Counted from the first letter of the stretch, positions 41,811 through 51,091 are shown. The stretch: DNA of 64,000 bases from Shewanella amazonensis SB2B (GCF_000015245.1 NC_008700.1:3794501-3858500), one strand, 5' to 3'. Program-made: numbers and translations. The notes: generated by a model not told the origin, from the sequence alone.

Positions 41811-44173
41811 TGTCCAAGTCTCACTCACCCCTTGGCAGAAGGCTCTTTATTGCCTTTTCGGCCATGTTGGGGCTGACACTGTTGGTCGGCCTGACCAGCC
41901 TGCTGATGTGGGACCGACTGAGTGCCCGGGTCAGCAGCATCATCAGTGAAAGCGTGCCCACCATCAATGCTACCTACACACTGGAACGTGCCAGCAACAG
42001 GCTGTTGCAGCTTTTGGGACAACTGCCCGGCGCCGAGGATGAAATCACCCTGCTGACCATGGAGCGGCAGGTATCCGAAGCCATGGGTGAACTCGAAAAT
42101 GCCTATCTGGTCAACCTGCACAGCGACGATGAGCGGGCACTGCAACAGGCCCGCTTCGGTGAGCTTGAAGCATTAATCCACAACCAGAGTCAGCTCCTGC
42201 GACACCAACTCACCCTGGCGCAGCATCTTTCGTCGCAGCAAAAGCAGCTGGCGCGACTGCATCAGGATTTAACGGATGAAATGACGCCGCTGCTGCAGGA
42301 AGTGGCCTGGCACTTAAGCGCCCAGCTTGGCAACCGCACCTCGGCCACTACCATCACTTCTGTGCTGCAGGAATTTTCGGTGCTGCAAAATATCGCCTTG
42401 AAAGAAAACGAGATTCATCAGCTCAGCACCGAGATTATCAACCAGCGCCATCAAAGGGAGCTGGAGCATGCCTTCTCGTTTATTGGTTTTCAAATCGACG
42501 AGTTGAAGCTGCTCACCACTCAGCTTGCCGCCTACCCATCGACTGTGAGCCATCGCCAGATATTGCAGGAACTGGTGGATCTGGTGAAACCCGGTGGAGC
42601 CCTGCATCAACTGCTCGGCGAAGACGTGGGAAACCAACTTAAAATCAAATCATTGCAACCAAAGATCAATGAGCTTATTCAGCCCTATCATGCCCAGGTG
42701 GTGACCGCCGTCGCTCAAGCCAACACCAACCTGGAGTCATTGGTGCAAGCCACCAACCGCCAGGTAAGCCAGGGCAAAGCCTGGCTGCTGCTTATCCTCA
42801 CAGGGGCACTGATCTTAAGCACCTTTGTGCTGACCGGCCTGATTTCACGGCGCCTGATTGGCCGCCTGAATCTGCTTAGCGAGGATTTGGCAAAGGTGTG
42901 CAGCAACGACCTGTCGAGCCCTCTTAGCGTGCGTGGTAGAGATGAAATTGGCCGCCTCGGCGAGCAGTTGCTGCAGTTTCGCGCCCAGCGGCAACTGATG
43001 GACAAAACCAATGCACTCAACCTGATTAACAACACCCAGGCCTGCCTTATCACCTGTCTGATGGACGGCACCATAGAATCGGTCAACCCCACTGCGAGAA
43101 AGTTGTTACCCCTTGGAACTGAACCTGAGCAATCGCTGCTGTGGCAGGCCTTTCCCCCTGCGGCGGCTCAGCAGCTGGCAGACCAGTTTGCCCCCGGCAG
43201 TACCTTACAAGGGCTCGGTCAAAGCCATTGTCTGCTGGAGCTGGGCGACGATGATCGGCGGGCCTTCTGGCACTTCGATTTTCGCCGCTATGAGCAAGCG
43301 GGGGAGTTTAAGACCATTATCACCATCACAGACATGACCCGTCAGGAGCTGAATGCCCGCGAGCTGTCGGAGCGGGTTGCCGAACGAACCCGGGATCTTA
43401 AGGAAAAAAATCAGCAGCTTGAGCAAGAAGTAGAGCGTCGCACCCAGGCGCAGAACGACCTGTTGCGCGCCCAGGATGAACTCATTCAGGCCGCCAAGAT
43501 GGCGGTGCTGGGCCAGGCCATGACCAGTATGGCCCATGAGTTGAACCAGCCACTGTCGGCTATTTCCACCTTCCTCTACACCAGCCGTATGGCCGCCGAA
43601 CAAGGCGATACAGCCCTGCTTACCGACAATCTGGAACGTATAGGTCAGCTGAGTAAACGGATGCACCGCATCGTGGGCGCCTTGAAAGAATTTGCCCGCA
43701 AGAGCCCGCAAACCCGGGTCAGGGAAGCCGTTTCACTGGGCACCATAGCCGATAATGCCCTGCTGCTGCTCGCCCCCCGGATAAAACGCGAGAATGTGCA
43801 GGTAGAAAGCCACCTCGACAGCAGCCTCTGTGTTATCGGCGACCCGGTTGAGATAGAACAGGTGCTGATCAATCTGTTGGTCAATGCGCTCGATGCCATT
43901 GCAAGCTGCGAGCAAAAGCACATCCTTATAGAACAGTTCCCACAACCCGGCAGCACCCTTTTAGCCATTCGCGACAACGGCCACGGTTTTCCCGATGCTG
44001 TGTTGCAAAAGCTGTTTTCGCCTTTTGTTACCACCAAAGAAGTGGGGCTGGGCCTCGGACTTTCGATTTGCCGAACCCTGATGGAACGCCAGGAAGGCGA
44101 TATCCGCCTTGCCTGCGCTATGGACGGCAACACCCTGATGCTGTTGGAGTTTACAAATGTCCCATCTGCTTAA
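41810..44173 (+). CDS. pgtB: PgtB-like sensor histidine kinase
   Basis: 787 aa. Order: N-terminal membrane helix (about 10-30), long helical periplasmic sensor (about 35-320), second membrane helix (about 325-345), HAMP (about 346-395, with LSVRGRDEIGRLGEQLLQ), a PAS-like region (about 400-515), coiled coil, HisKA with the phosphoacceptor His576 in MAHELNQPLSAIS, and HATPase with NLLVNALDAI, DNGHGFP and GLGLGLSICRTL. This is the DctB/NtrB-like kinase arrangement of PgtB. The last 17 bp overlap pgtA, so the two are translationally coupled. It presumably contacts PgtC in the periplasm. Confidence 0.9.
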   Translation: MSKSHSPLGRRLFIAFSAMLGLTLLVGLTSLLMWDRLSARVSSIISESVPTINATYTLERASNRLLQLLGQLPGAEDEITLLTMERQVSEAMGELENAYLVNLHSDDERALQQARFGELEALIHNQSQLLRHQLTLAQHLSSQQKQLARLHQDLTDEMTPLLQEVAWHLSAQLGNRTSATTITSVLQEFSVLQNIALKENEIHQLSTEIINQRHQRELEHAFSFIGFQIDELKLLTTQLAAYPSTVSHRQILQELVDLVKPGGALHQLLGEDVGNQLKIKSLQPKINELIQPYHAQVVTAVAQANTNLESLVQATNRQVSQGKAWLLLILTGALILSTFVLTGLISRRLIGRLNLLSEDLAKVCSNDLSSPLSVRGRDEIGRLGEQLLQFRAQRQLMDKTNALNLINNTQACLITCLMDGTIESVNPTARKLLPLGTEPEQSLLWQAFPPAAAQQLADQFAPGSTLQGLGQSHCLLELGDDDRRAFWHFDFRRYEQAGEFKTIITITDMTRQELNARELSERVAERTRDLKEKNQQLEQEVERRTQAQNDLLRAQDELIQAAKMAVLGQAMTSMAHELNQPLSAISTFLYTSRMAAEQGDTALLTDNLERIGQLSKRMHRIVGALKEFARKSPQTRVREAVSLGTIADNALLLLAPRIKRENVQVESHLDSSLCVIGDPVEIEQVLINLLVNALDAIASCEQKHILIEQFPQPGSTLLAIRDNGHGFPDAVLQKLFSPFVTTKEVGLGLGLSICRTLMERQEGDIRLACAMDGNTLMLLEFTNVPSA

Positions 44174-45446
44174 ACCCAAGCCTAATCTGCTGCTTATAGA
44201 CGATGATGAAGACGTACTGGACGCTTGCCGCCAGTTGTTTAACTTATCCGGCTATCAGGTGCGGGCAACCAACTCACCGCAGAAGGCACTGGAGGCATTG
44301 AGCCGCGACTGGGACGGAGTGGTCATCAGCGACATCTATATGCCCGCCATGCATGGCCTGGATTTGCTGGCAGCCGTGCACCATATTGACCCACAGATCC
44401 CTGTCATCATGATCACGGGGCACGCCGATATTCCTCTGGCGGTGAAGGCCGTAAAACAGGGCGCCGCAGACTTTATCGAAAAGCCCCTCGACCCGCCGAC
44501 CTTTCTTGCCCTGGTAAAAAAGGCCGCCACCCAACGCCATCAATTGATTGGCCAGCGGCAGAACATTCAGGACTCTCTGGCCGGTCAGCTCCTTGGCAGC
44601 AGCGCCCAAATCAATGATCTGCGGGAACAGCTCGGGCAACTGGCCTTAACCGACAGAGACGTGATGCTGGAGGGGCCTCGGGGGGTTGGCCGAAATACCC
44701 TGGCGGCCTTGCTGCACAAACTGGGCCCCAGGGCAGAAGGGCCACTGCAACAGCTCGAATGCGCTCTGGTGGAAAGTCCGGAAAAACTGCAACAGGCGGT
44801 GGACGCGAGCCGCGGCGGCACCCTGATCCTGAGGGAGCTTGAGCATCTACCCACCGACAGCCAGCGCTGGCTGGCAAGCTTTCTCCTCGATCAGGAACGC
44901 AGGGGCAACAAAGAAGTGCGCACCATCGCCATTCTGGAAAGTCAGCCCGAAACCCTGGTACAGGAGCAAACCCTCACCCCCGAGTGCTTTTATTATTTCT
45001 CCCAGGTCAGGCTGCGTCTGCCGGCCCTGTGCGAACGACCAAGCGATATAGTGCCGCTGTTTATGGCCTTTTTGAAAGAAAGCTGCCGCCGCCTGTCCCG
45101 TAAGATGCCCACGGTGGAAAATCGCTACCTGGACAATCTCAAGCAGCACAGCTGGCCCGGCAACGTGCGGGAACTTCGCAACGTGGCCGAGCTCTATGCG
45201 GTGGGGATAGTCAAACTGGCCAATGTGCAGCGAATTGCGGCGGCGCCCTCTGTAAAAGGCCCATTGGATGAGCTGGTGGACGACTATGAAAAGCGCCTGA
45301 TAGAAGATGCGTTGTTTCTGTTCTCTGGCCGGGTATCAGAGGCGGCAGACTACCTTAACGTGCCCCGTAAGAAATTGTATTTAAGGATGAAAAAGTACGG
45401 CCTCGATAAGGAATGTTTTAAGCCGGTGAAGCCGGGGCGGGGCTAA
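44157..45446 (+). CDS. pgtA: PgtA-like response regulator with degenerate AAA+ domain
   Basis: 429 aa. Receiver domain (about 10-125) with DDDEDV, phosphoacceptor Asp59 in VVISDIYMP and the usual K109 (EKP). The central region is NtrC-like but damaged: Walker A reads GPRGVGRN (173-180, Lys replaced by Arg), the Walker B Asp is Arg (LILRELEHLP), and no GAFTGA loop is present. The C-terminal Fis-type helix-turn-helix RVSEAADYLNVPRKKLYLR is intact. It should therefore bind DNA and respond to phosphorylation without activating sigma-54 polymerase; I found no -24/-12 promoter in the pgt control region. Salmonella PgtA is similar in size (about 415). Confidence 0.88.
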   Translation: MSHLLKPKPNLLLIDDDEDVLDACRQLFNLSGYQVRATNSPQKALEALSRDWDGVVISDIYMPAMHGLDLLAAVHHIDPQIPVIMITGHADIPLAVKAVKQGAADFIEKPLDPPTFLALVKKAATQRHQLIGQRQNIQDSLAGQLLGSSAQINDLREQLGQLALTDRDVMLEGPRGVGRNTLAALLHKLGPRAEGPLQQLECALVESPEKLQQAVDASRGGTLILRELEHLPTDSQRWLASFLLDQERRGNKEVRTIAILESQPETLVQEQTLTPECFYYFSQVRLRLPALCERPSDIVPLFMAFLKESCRRLSRKMPTVENRYLDNLKQHSWPGNVRELRNVAELYAVGIVKLANVQRIAAAPSVKGPLDELVDDYEKRLIEDALFLFSGRVSEAADYLNVPRKKLYLRMKKYGLDKECFKPVKPGRG

Positions 45447-45510
45447 GGGTCACTGGCCATGGGGCAAAACCCGTGTTATATCAGGGAAAAGAGCAATTCA
45501 AGGACAGCCC

Positions 45511-46002
45511 ATGACCCAATTTGCCCTCGATGATATTCAGCATCTGCGCGAGTCGGTACAGGTGGAGTTTAAACTCGCTGCCGGCCGCGATGGCCAGGGA
45601 CAGCTGCCTGAAGGCATGTGGGAAAGCTATAGCGCCTTCGCCAACACCCTCGGCGGCGAGATCATTTTGGGGGTGCGGGAGTCTCAGGGCGACTTCTCTA
45701 TCGAGGGCATAGCCAATCCACTGCCCATGCTGGAAGACATCTGGCGCATTCTAAAAGACCCGCGCCGGGTGTCCTGCAATGTACTGTCCCCCACCGACGT
45801 TCAAATTATTGAACTTGCAGGTAAAAAACTGATTCGTCTTCATGTGCCCGAGGCCTCCGTCCATCAAAAGCCGGTTTTCCTCGGACCGGATCCCTACACA
45901 GGCACCTTCTTTAGGGTGGATTCGTCGGATATGCGCGCCAGCCGGCGTCAGGTCAGCCAGTTGCTGAAAAAGCAGCGCCGACTGTGCCCGCCGGAACAAT
46001 AG
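45511..46002 (+). CDS. Stand-alone AlbA_2 (Schlafen-like) domain protein
   Basis: 163 aa with a good RBS (AAGGA). The AlbA_2/Schlafen putative nucleic-acid or ATP-binding domain fills nearly all of the protein: RESVQVEFKLAAG at the start, WESYSAFANTLGGEIILGV, and FFRVDSSDMRASRRQV near the end, matching the usual E-F-K ... SAFANxxGGxIxxGV ... RxGSxxxxA order. Most bacterial members are 400-500 aa with a C-terminal helix-turn-helix, which is missing here without sign of frameshift. Possible roles are regulatory or in RNA/DNA handling; some relatives belong to defence loci. Flanking genes give no hint. Confidence 0.85.
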   Translation: MTQFALDDIQHLRESVQVEFKLAAGRDGQGQLPEGMWESYSAFANTLGGEIILGVRESQGDFSIEGIANPLPMLEDIWRILKDPRRVSCNVLSPTDVQIIELAGKKLIRLHVPEASVHQKPVFLGPDPYTGTFFRVDSSDMRASRRQVSQLLKKQRRLCPPEQ

Positions 46003-46019
46003 GCGTCGAGACAATAGCC

Positions 46020-46607
46020 TCAGAAAAACCACAGCAGCAGCCCAAGGGACGTGATGATCCCCCCAAGCCCACGCAGTAAGGGTTTGGGCTGGTCTATCAG
46101 GCTTAAATACCAGGCTACCGCGCCCCCGAATAACATGATCGCCACTGTGCCAACGCTTATCCCCAGGGTGTACCAGACGGGGTTTGCCCCCATGGGAATT
46201 TCCGTGCCATGGGCATGACCATGAAACAGAGCGAAAATCCCCACCAGAGCCTGAGCAAACGAGAGCGGTACGTCGCGCCCCATCAGCAAGGCCAGTCCCA
46301 ACAGGATCCCTGACAGTGCTATGCCCGGCTCTACCCAGGGCATGGGCACCTGCAGCAAACCAATGATGTCACCAAAGATAAAAAACAGTAAAAAGGCCAG
46401 TGGCACAGACACCCGCGCCCTTCCGCCGAGCTGCATGCCTATGAGGCTGGCGGCAAAAATGGTCAACAGATGATCAAGCCCGAGGAAGGGATGGATTGCA
46501 CCCGCCAGAAACCCGCCATTGGCGTAAATATCGTGGGCAGCAGCTGGCCATGCCACCATGGTTAAGATGACAAATACCAATGAAAAAATGACTTTTGGCC
46601 TGAGCAT
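46020..46607 (-). CDS. HupE/UreJ family metal permease
   Basis: 195 aa with a signal-like N-terminus (ending AAAHD) and six to seven hydrophobic segments. The family motifs HPFLGLDHLLTI and FALFHGHAHGTEIP are clear, with histidines for Ni2+ or Co2+ binding. HupE/UreJ proteins bring nickel or cobalt into the cell for hydrogenase, urease or cobalamin enzymes. No such enzyme is encoded nearby. The RBS is AGGGGAAA. It is convergent with the AlbA_2 gene, 17 bp apart. Confidence 0.92.
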   Translation of the reverse strand: MLRPKVIFSLVFVILTMVAWPAAAHDIYANGGFLAGAIHPFLGLDHLLTIFAASLIGMQLGGRARVSVPLAFLLFFIFGDIIGLLQVPMPWVEPGIALSGILLGLALLMGRDVPLSFAQALVGIFALFHGHAHGTEIPMGANPVWYTLGISVGTVAIMLFGGAVAWYLSLIDQPKPLLRGLGGIITSLGLLLWFF

Positions 46608-46671
46608 GTGCTTTCCCCTTTCCTTTGAGGAAGTTATAGGCTATCAGGTCAGCAATGTTAAGGAAATGATA

Positions 46672-46686
46672 AATTCAGACTGAATT
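46672..46686. promoter_or_regulatory. 15-bp palindrome upstream of the HupE gene
   Basis: AATTCAG-A-CTGAATT is a perfect palindrome, 65-79 bp before the HupE start and between it and yigB. It could be an operator; it does not match a metal regulator site that I know. Confidence 0.3.
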
Positions 46687-46715
46687 CGTATCGGGATGCT
46701 TGGATGCCCAGCGAT

Positions 46716-47432
46716 TTACAGCAGTGCCAGCAAGGCATCCAGTCGCTGAATTTGCAGGTGAGGCAATGGCGATGCCAGTGGGCCTGGTTCGACTCCTCCA
46801 TGGGCAGGATTGAGCAGCACGGCCTGACACCCGGCCTTGAGTGCGCCCACCACATCGGCGCTGTGGCTGTCCCCCACATGGAGCAACTGCTCAGACGCTA
46901 TGCCAAGGCGATTGCATCCCATCCGGAACAAATCGTCCACAGGTTTCATCCTTACACCACTGCCCGCGGCAAGCACAAACACCAGCCGGTCTCCCAGACC
47001 TATACGCTCCGGGTCGACATTGCCATTGGTGAGGCCTATCAGTGGGTATTTTTGCCCGAGTTTTGCCAGCAGCTGCAACGAGCTTTCAGGTACCCGAAAG
47101 TGGCTGCGGGCCCTGATAAATTCATCCATCACGGCGCCGGCAGCCGTTGTGGCGTCCGCTTCGGACAAACCAAAATAAAGCAGACCTGAATGCAGAGTCA
47201 GCAATCGCAGTGCCGTTGGGTCGTGTGCCAGCACGGGATGATGCGCCAATACCCTGAGCTTATGATGGCGCCATTCGTCCCGCCCCCAGGCCTTGGTCAC
47301 GGGATAATGGCGCGCAAGGTACATCAGCTGCGCCAGCTCCGCGGCCATAATCACGGGGCGGTTGTCGTACAGGGTGTCGTCCAGGTCAAAACTGATGGCG
47401 GCAATGGGCTTAAGGCGACGAAATATCTGCAT
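46716..47432 (-). CDS. yigB: HAD family phosphatase YigB
   Basis: 238 aa (E. coli YigB 238), start at ATG 47432, which overlaps the xerC stop in TGATG. HAD motif I is SFDLDDTLYD, motif II GLTNGN, motif III contains the MKP lysine (GVRMKPVDDLF) and motif IV is HVGDSHSADVVGA. E. coli YigB dephosphorylates 5-amino-6-ribitylamino-uracil phosphate in riboflavin synthesis, though the family is promiscuous. It ends the dapF-DUF484-xerC-yigB run, the same order as in E. coli. Confidence 0.92.
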   Translation of the reverse strand: MQIFRRLKPIAAISFDLDDTLYDNRPVIMAAELAQLMYLARHYPVTKAWGRDEWRHHKLRVLAHHPVLAHDPTALRLLTLHSGLLYFGLSEADATTAAGAVMDEFIRARSHFRVPESSLQLLAKLGQKYPLIGLTNGNVDPERIGLGDRLVFVLAAGSGVRMKPVDDLFRMGCNRLGIASEQLLHVGDSHSADVVGALKAGCQAVLLNPAHGGVEPGPLASPLPHLQIQRLDALLALL

Positions 47433-48322
47433 CAATCCCCCTTTTTGCGCGCTCTAGGGTGGGCGCCATCATACACCTTGGCCAGATGCTGAAAGTCGAG
47501 ACTGGTGTAAATTTGTGTGGTGGCAAGATTGGCGTGACCCAACAATTCCTGAACAGCCCGCAAGTCGCCACTGGACTCCAGCATGTGCGTCGCGAAGGAA
47601 TGCCTGAGTTTGTGAGGGTGCACTCCAACGCTGAGCCCCTGTATTTGCGCCCATTTCTCCATTCTCGCCTGAATACTGCGATGGGAAAGCCTGCTGCCAC
47701 GGCTAGACACAAACAAGGCATCGTCCTGGCAAGGCATTTGATTCCTGACCTTCAGCCAATCGCCAATGGCCGCCAACGCGACACTGCCCACAGGCAGGAT
47801 CCGCTCCTTGCTGCCTTTACCAATAACCCTCACCTCCCGGCTCTCGCGATCAAGGTCTTTCACATCCAGCGCCGCCAGTTCGGCCAGACGCAGGCCACAG
47901 GAGTAAAAGAGCTCCATAATGGCTTTGTCACGCAGTGCCAGGCCATCTTCCGGAGGAATATCCAGCAGGTGATTGACCGAATCAGGGTCAAGGTTTTTCG
48001 GCAAGGTTTTGGACTGCTTCGGTGCACTGAGGGTGGCCGCAGGGTTGGTGTCTATCAGCCCCTCTTTTAACAGAAACTGACCAAACTGCTTGAGTGCCGA
48101 CGCGGTAAGCGAAAGAGATCGCGGCGACAGCCCCTGGCGATGCAGCCGGGCCATCAGACCGCTGAGGTCCTGGCGACTCAACTGCTGCCAGCTTCGCTGT
48201 CCCAGTAGCGTATCGGCGCGTTCCAGCTCAAAGCGATAATTACGCACTGTCATGGGCGATAATTGTCGCTCGGTGGCAAGGTAGCGGGTAAAACGTTCCA
48301 GCCAGCTGGCTTGGTCGGCCAT
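47432..48322 (-). CDS. xerC: Site-specific tyrosine recombinase XerC
   Basis: 296 aa from ATG 48322 (E. coli XerC 298). With XerD it resolves chromosome dimers at dif. Visible: N-terminal SAM-like domain (RYLATERQLSPMTVRNYR), and catalytic residues in YSCGLRLAEL (Arg), GKGSKERILP (Lys), HKLRHSFATHML (His, Arg), LLGHANLATTQIYTSL (His and Tyr nucleophile). It begins 2 bp after the DUF484 gene and overlaps yigB, so it is one operon with both. Confidence 0.96.
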   Translation of the reverse strand: MADQASWLERFTRYLATERQLSPMTVRNYRFELERADTLLGQRSWQQLSRQDLSGLMARLHRQGLSPRSLSLTASALKQFGQFLLKEGLIDTNPAATLSAPKQSKTLPKNLDPDSVNHLLDIPPEDGLALRDKAIMELFYSCGLRLAELAALDVKDLDRESREVRVIGKGSKERILPVGSVALAAIGDWLKVRNQMPCQDDALFVSSRGSRLSHRSIQARMEKWAQIQGLSVGVHPHKLRHSFATHMLESSGDLRAVQELLGHANLATTQIYTSLDFQHLAKVYDGAHPRARKKGD

Positions 48323-48324
48323 AA

Positions 48325-48960
48325 TCAGAGCCTTGGCAGCAGATGGTCCAAAATCCGCCGTAGTTGATCCAACAGCAAGTTGTCCATCTCGGGATGAAAA
48401 TGCGCCGGGTCCTGACTGGCGATGGCAAATACCACCTGACCACAATGTTCGGATAAACGTGTCAGTGCCACTGAGCCCACTTCAGAACCAAATAAACGCC
48501 GCGATTCACTGGCGGTAAGACGGCCGAAGTAATGACCGCGGGCGAGACGGTTACTCCAGATGGCAGACAGTTCACTGTCCACATCGTGCACAGTGATAAG
48601 CCTGACGTGGGTAAAGCCAAACTCGCTCATCAATGCCTGAGACAGAATCTGCCTTACATCGCCCAGGTCTTCACTCTCCAGCAGCTTGAATTGCAAATCG
48701 TTGTTAAAGCGAAATATTTTTTCGTTTCTGCGGGCCTGAGTCATCAGGGCAGTAATTTCTTCTTCAAGCTGGGCCACGCGGTTTCGGTACATTTCCTGAC
48801 GGCGCTCAAGCAGCGATACTGTGCCCCGCTCGGTGTGAGACATGCGCATCGCCAGCAAGAGTTCTGGATAACGACCAAAAAAGTCAGGGTTATCAATCAG
48901 ATACTCGCGAATTATCTGCTCATCAAAGGGCGCTTCCGTCCTGTGCTTTGGATCTGTCAT
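48325..48960 (-). CDS. DUF484 family protein (YigA-like)
   Basis: 211 aa from ATG 48960, which overlaps the dapF stop by 4 bp. DUF484 proteins have a GAF-like fold and unknown function. Typical blocks are EQIIREYLIDNPDFFGRYPELL and SLLERRQEMYRNRVAQLEEE (a coiled coil), each recognisable in part, followed by a GAF-like region (about 95-205). Its fixed place between dapF and xerC across gammaproteobacteria is the main clue and is not explained. Confidence 0.9.
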   Translation of the reverse strand: MTDPKHRTEAPFDEQIIREYLIDNPDFFGRYPELLLAMRMSHTERGTVSLLERRQEMYRNRVAQLEEEITALMTQARRNEKIFRFNNDLQFKLLESEDLGDVRQILSQALMSEFGFTHVRLITVHDVDSELSAIWSNRLARGHYFGRLTASESRRLFGSEVGSVALTRLSEHCGQVVFAIASQDPAHFHPEMDNLLLDQLRRILDHLLPRL

Positions 48961-49784
48961 AACTGGATTTGTCCGTCGTATACCTGTTGTGCCGGGCCTG
49001 TCATCCACAGGGGCTTACCTTCACCTTCCCAGTTGATGGTCAAACTGCCACCGGGTAAGTCTACCCGGACACGGCTGCCCAATTTCCCCTGAAGCTGCCC
49101 CACCACGGCGGCTGCGCAGGCACCGCTGCCACAGGCGAGGGTCTCGGCGGCCCCCCGCTCGTAGACTCTGAGCTTGATATGGTCTGGGGCCACAACCTGC
49201 ATAAAGCCCACGTTAACACCTTTGGGAAAACGTTCGTGGCGTGTCAACTGGGCGCCCACGTCTGCAACCGGAGCCTGGGTAATATCATCCACTTCCAGCA
49301 CCACATGGGGGTTGCCCATGGACACAGCACCACATAAAAAGGTTTGTTGAGCCGACTGAAGCAGATAGGTTTTTTCAAATTTTTTAGCTTTAAAGGGGAT
49401 TTGTGCCGGGTCGAGAATGGGAACGCCCATATTCACAGTCACGCCACCATCGCGTTCAAGGCGCAGTGTCATCTTGCCTGCACTGGTACTAACCTTGATT
49501 TTATGCTTTTGGGTCAGCCCTTTATTGCGAACGAACCGGGCAAAGCAGCGGGCACCATTGCCACACTGTTCCACCTCACTGCCATCGGCATTGAAGATGC
49601 GATAGTGAAAATCCAGGTCCGGATCGTAGGGCGGCTCAACCAACAACAGCTGGTCAAACCCGATACCGAAATTGCGGTCGGCCAGACGACGAATTTGTTC
49701 CGGCGAGAAGAACACGTTCTGGGTCACACCATCGACAACCATAAAGTCGTTGCCCAGACCATGCATCTTGGTGAAGTGGATCAA
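48957..49784 (-). CDS. dapF: Diaminopimelate epimerase
   Basis: 275 aa (274 in E. coli). It interconverts LL- and meso-diaminopimelate for lysine and peptidoglycan. Both catalytic cysteines are present: CGNGARCFARF and ACGSGACAAA. The start is TTG (49784-49782), supported by AAGGA eight bases upstream and by alignment with E. coli DapF (MQFSKMHGLGND against IHFTKMHGLGND); there is no ATG before the conserved region. It lies 62 bp after lysA. Confidence 0.97.
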   Translation of the reverse strand: MIHFTKMHGLGNDFMVVDGVTQNVFFSPEQIRRLADRNFGIGFDQLLLVEPPYDPDLDFHYRIFNADGSEVEQCGNGARCFARFVRNKGLTQKHKIKVSTSAGKMTLRLERDGGVTVNMGVPILDPAQIPFKAKKFEKTYLLQSAQQTFLCGAVSMGNPHVVLEVDDITQAPVADVGAQLTRHERFPKGVNVGFMQVVAPDHIKLRVYERGAAETLACGSGACAAAVVGQLQGKLGSRVRVDLPGGSLTINWEGEGKPLWMTGPAQQVYDGQIQL

Positions 49785-49846
49785 GCTATGCTTCCTTAGC
49801 GCCGGGCCAGTGCTCCGGCGCCCAAAAATCGGGTACTTTCCCCAGT

Positions 49847-51091
49847 TTACGGCAGGAGTTGCTCTCCTTGCCAGAGCTGACTGAGTTTTTCCCGCTCGCG
49901 CACCACATACGCCTTGTCGCCATCGACCATCAGCTCAGCGGCGCGGGGGCGGGTATTGTAGTTCGACGCCATGGTAAAACCGTAGGCACCGGCGCTGCGT
50001 ACCACCAGAAGATCGCCACTGCCCGCCGCCAACTCACGGTCTTTACCGAGGAAATCACCGGTCTCACACACAGGGCCAACCACGTCACAGCGGGTAGTCG
50101 GCTCATTGGTTTTGACTGCAGGAATGATGTTTTGCCAGGCGCCGTAAAGCGACGGGCGGATAAGGTCATTCATGGCGCCATCGACAATCACAAAGCGTTT
50201 GTCGCCATTATCCTTGGTGTAAAGCACCTGAGTAACAAAGATACCGGCGTTGGCGGCAATGGCACGGCCGGGCTCGAAAATCAGCTTAAGCGGGCGGCCA
50301 TTGAGCTTCTCAAGAATCGCAGCGGCATACACATCCGGATGCGGCGGGGTTTCACCGTTGTAGGTCACACCAAGGCCGCCACCTACATCGAAGTGTTCAA
50401 TCACAATGCCCTGCTCTGCCAGACGGTCAATCAACGCCAGCATGCGGTCCATGGCATCGAGGAAGGGCTTGAGTTCGGTCAGCTGCGAACCAATGTGACA
50501 ATCCACCCCCTTCACTGCCAGATTCGGCAACGCGGCGGCGCGGGCAAACAGGGCCTCCGCCTCCTCCATGGGAATACCGAATTTGTTTTCTTTCAGGCCG
50601 GTAGAAATATAAGGATGGGTACCTGCGTCCACATCGGGGTTAACACGCAGCGACACTGGCGCCACCTTGCCAAGACGACCAGCCACTTCATTCAGGAGCT
50701 CAAGCTCGGCGCCGGATTCCAGGTTAAAGCACATAATGCCGGTATTGAGCGCCAGCTCCATCTCGGCCACGGTTTTGCCCACCCCGGAAAATACGACTTT
50801 GGCTGGGTCACCGCCGGCTTCGAGCACGCGGCTAAGTTCACCACCGGAGACGATGTCGAAACCACTGCCAAGCCGGGCCAGCACATTGAGCACCGCCAGG
50901 TTGGAGTTAGCTTTTACCGCATAGCAAATCAGGTGTGGATGGCTCGCTACAGCACCATCGAAGGCGTGCCAGTGGCGTTCGAGGGTGGCACGGGAATAAA
51001 CGTACAGGGGCGTGCCATGTTCGGCTGCGAGACCTGCCACATCGCACTCTTCGGCAAACAGCCGCTCTTCACGATAGAGAAAATGATCCAA
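49847..51091 (-). CDS. lysA: Diaminopimelate decarboxylase
   Basis: 414 aa, family length. It converts meso-diaminopimelate to L-lysine using PLP. PLP-lysine block YAVKANSNLAVL, glycine loop HFDVGGGLGVTY, EPGRAI and the C-terminal CETGDFLGKDR and SAGAYGF motifs are present. The start is TTG (51091-51089) with AAGGA eight bases upstream. It is encoded 11 bp after lptM in the same direction. In E. coli lysA lies elsewhere, whereas lptM-lysA-dapF is the arrangement found in many other gammaproteobacteria. Confidence 0.97.
   Translation of the reverse strand: MDHFLYREERLFAEECDVAGLAAEHGTPLYVYSRATLERHWHAFDGAVASHPHLICYAVKANSNLAVLNVLARLGSGFDIVSGGELSRVLEAGGDPAKVVFSGVGKTVAEMELALNTGIMCFNLESGAELELLNEVAGRLGKVAPVSLRVNPDVDAGTHPYISTGLKENKFGIPMEEAEALFARAAALPNLAVKGVDCHIGSQLTELKPFLDAMDRMLALIDRLAEQGIVIEHFDVGGGLGVTYNGETPPHPDVYAAAILEKLNGRPLKLIFEPGRAIAANAGIFVTQVLYTKDNGDKRFVIVDGAMNDLIRPSLYGAWQNIIPAVKTNEPTTRCDVVGPVCETGDFLGKDRELAAGSGDLLVVRSAGAYGFTMASNYNTRPRAAELMVDGDKAYVVREREKLSQLWQGEQLLP

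Noticed and set aside
47432..48322. XerC as an integron or island integrase
   Set aside because: The sequence and the dapF-DUF484-xerC-yigB order identify the housekeeping XerC; no attachment-site duplication was seen.
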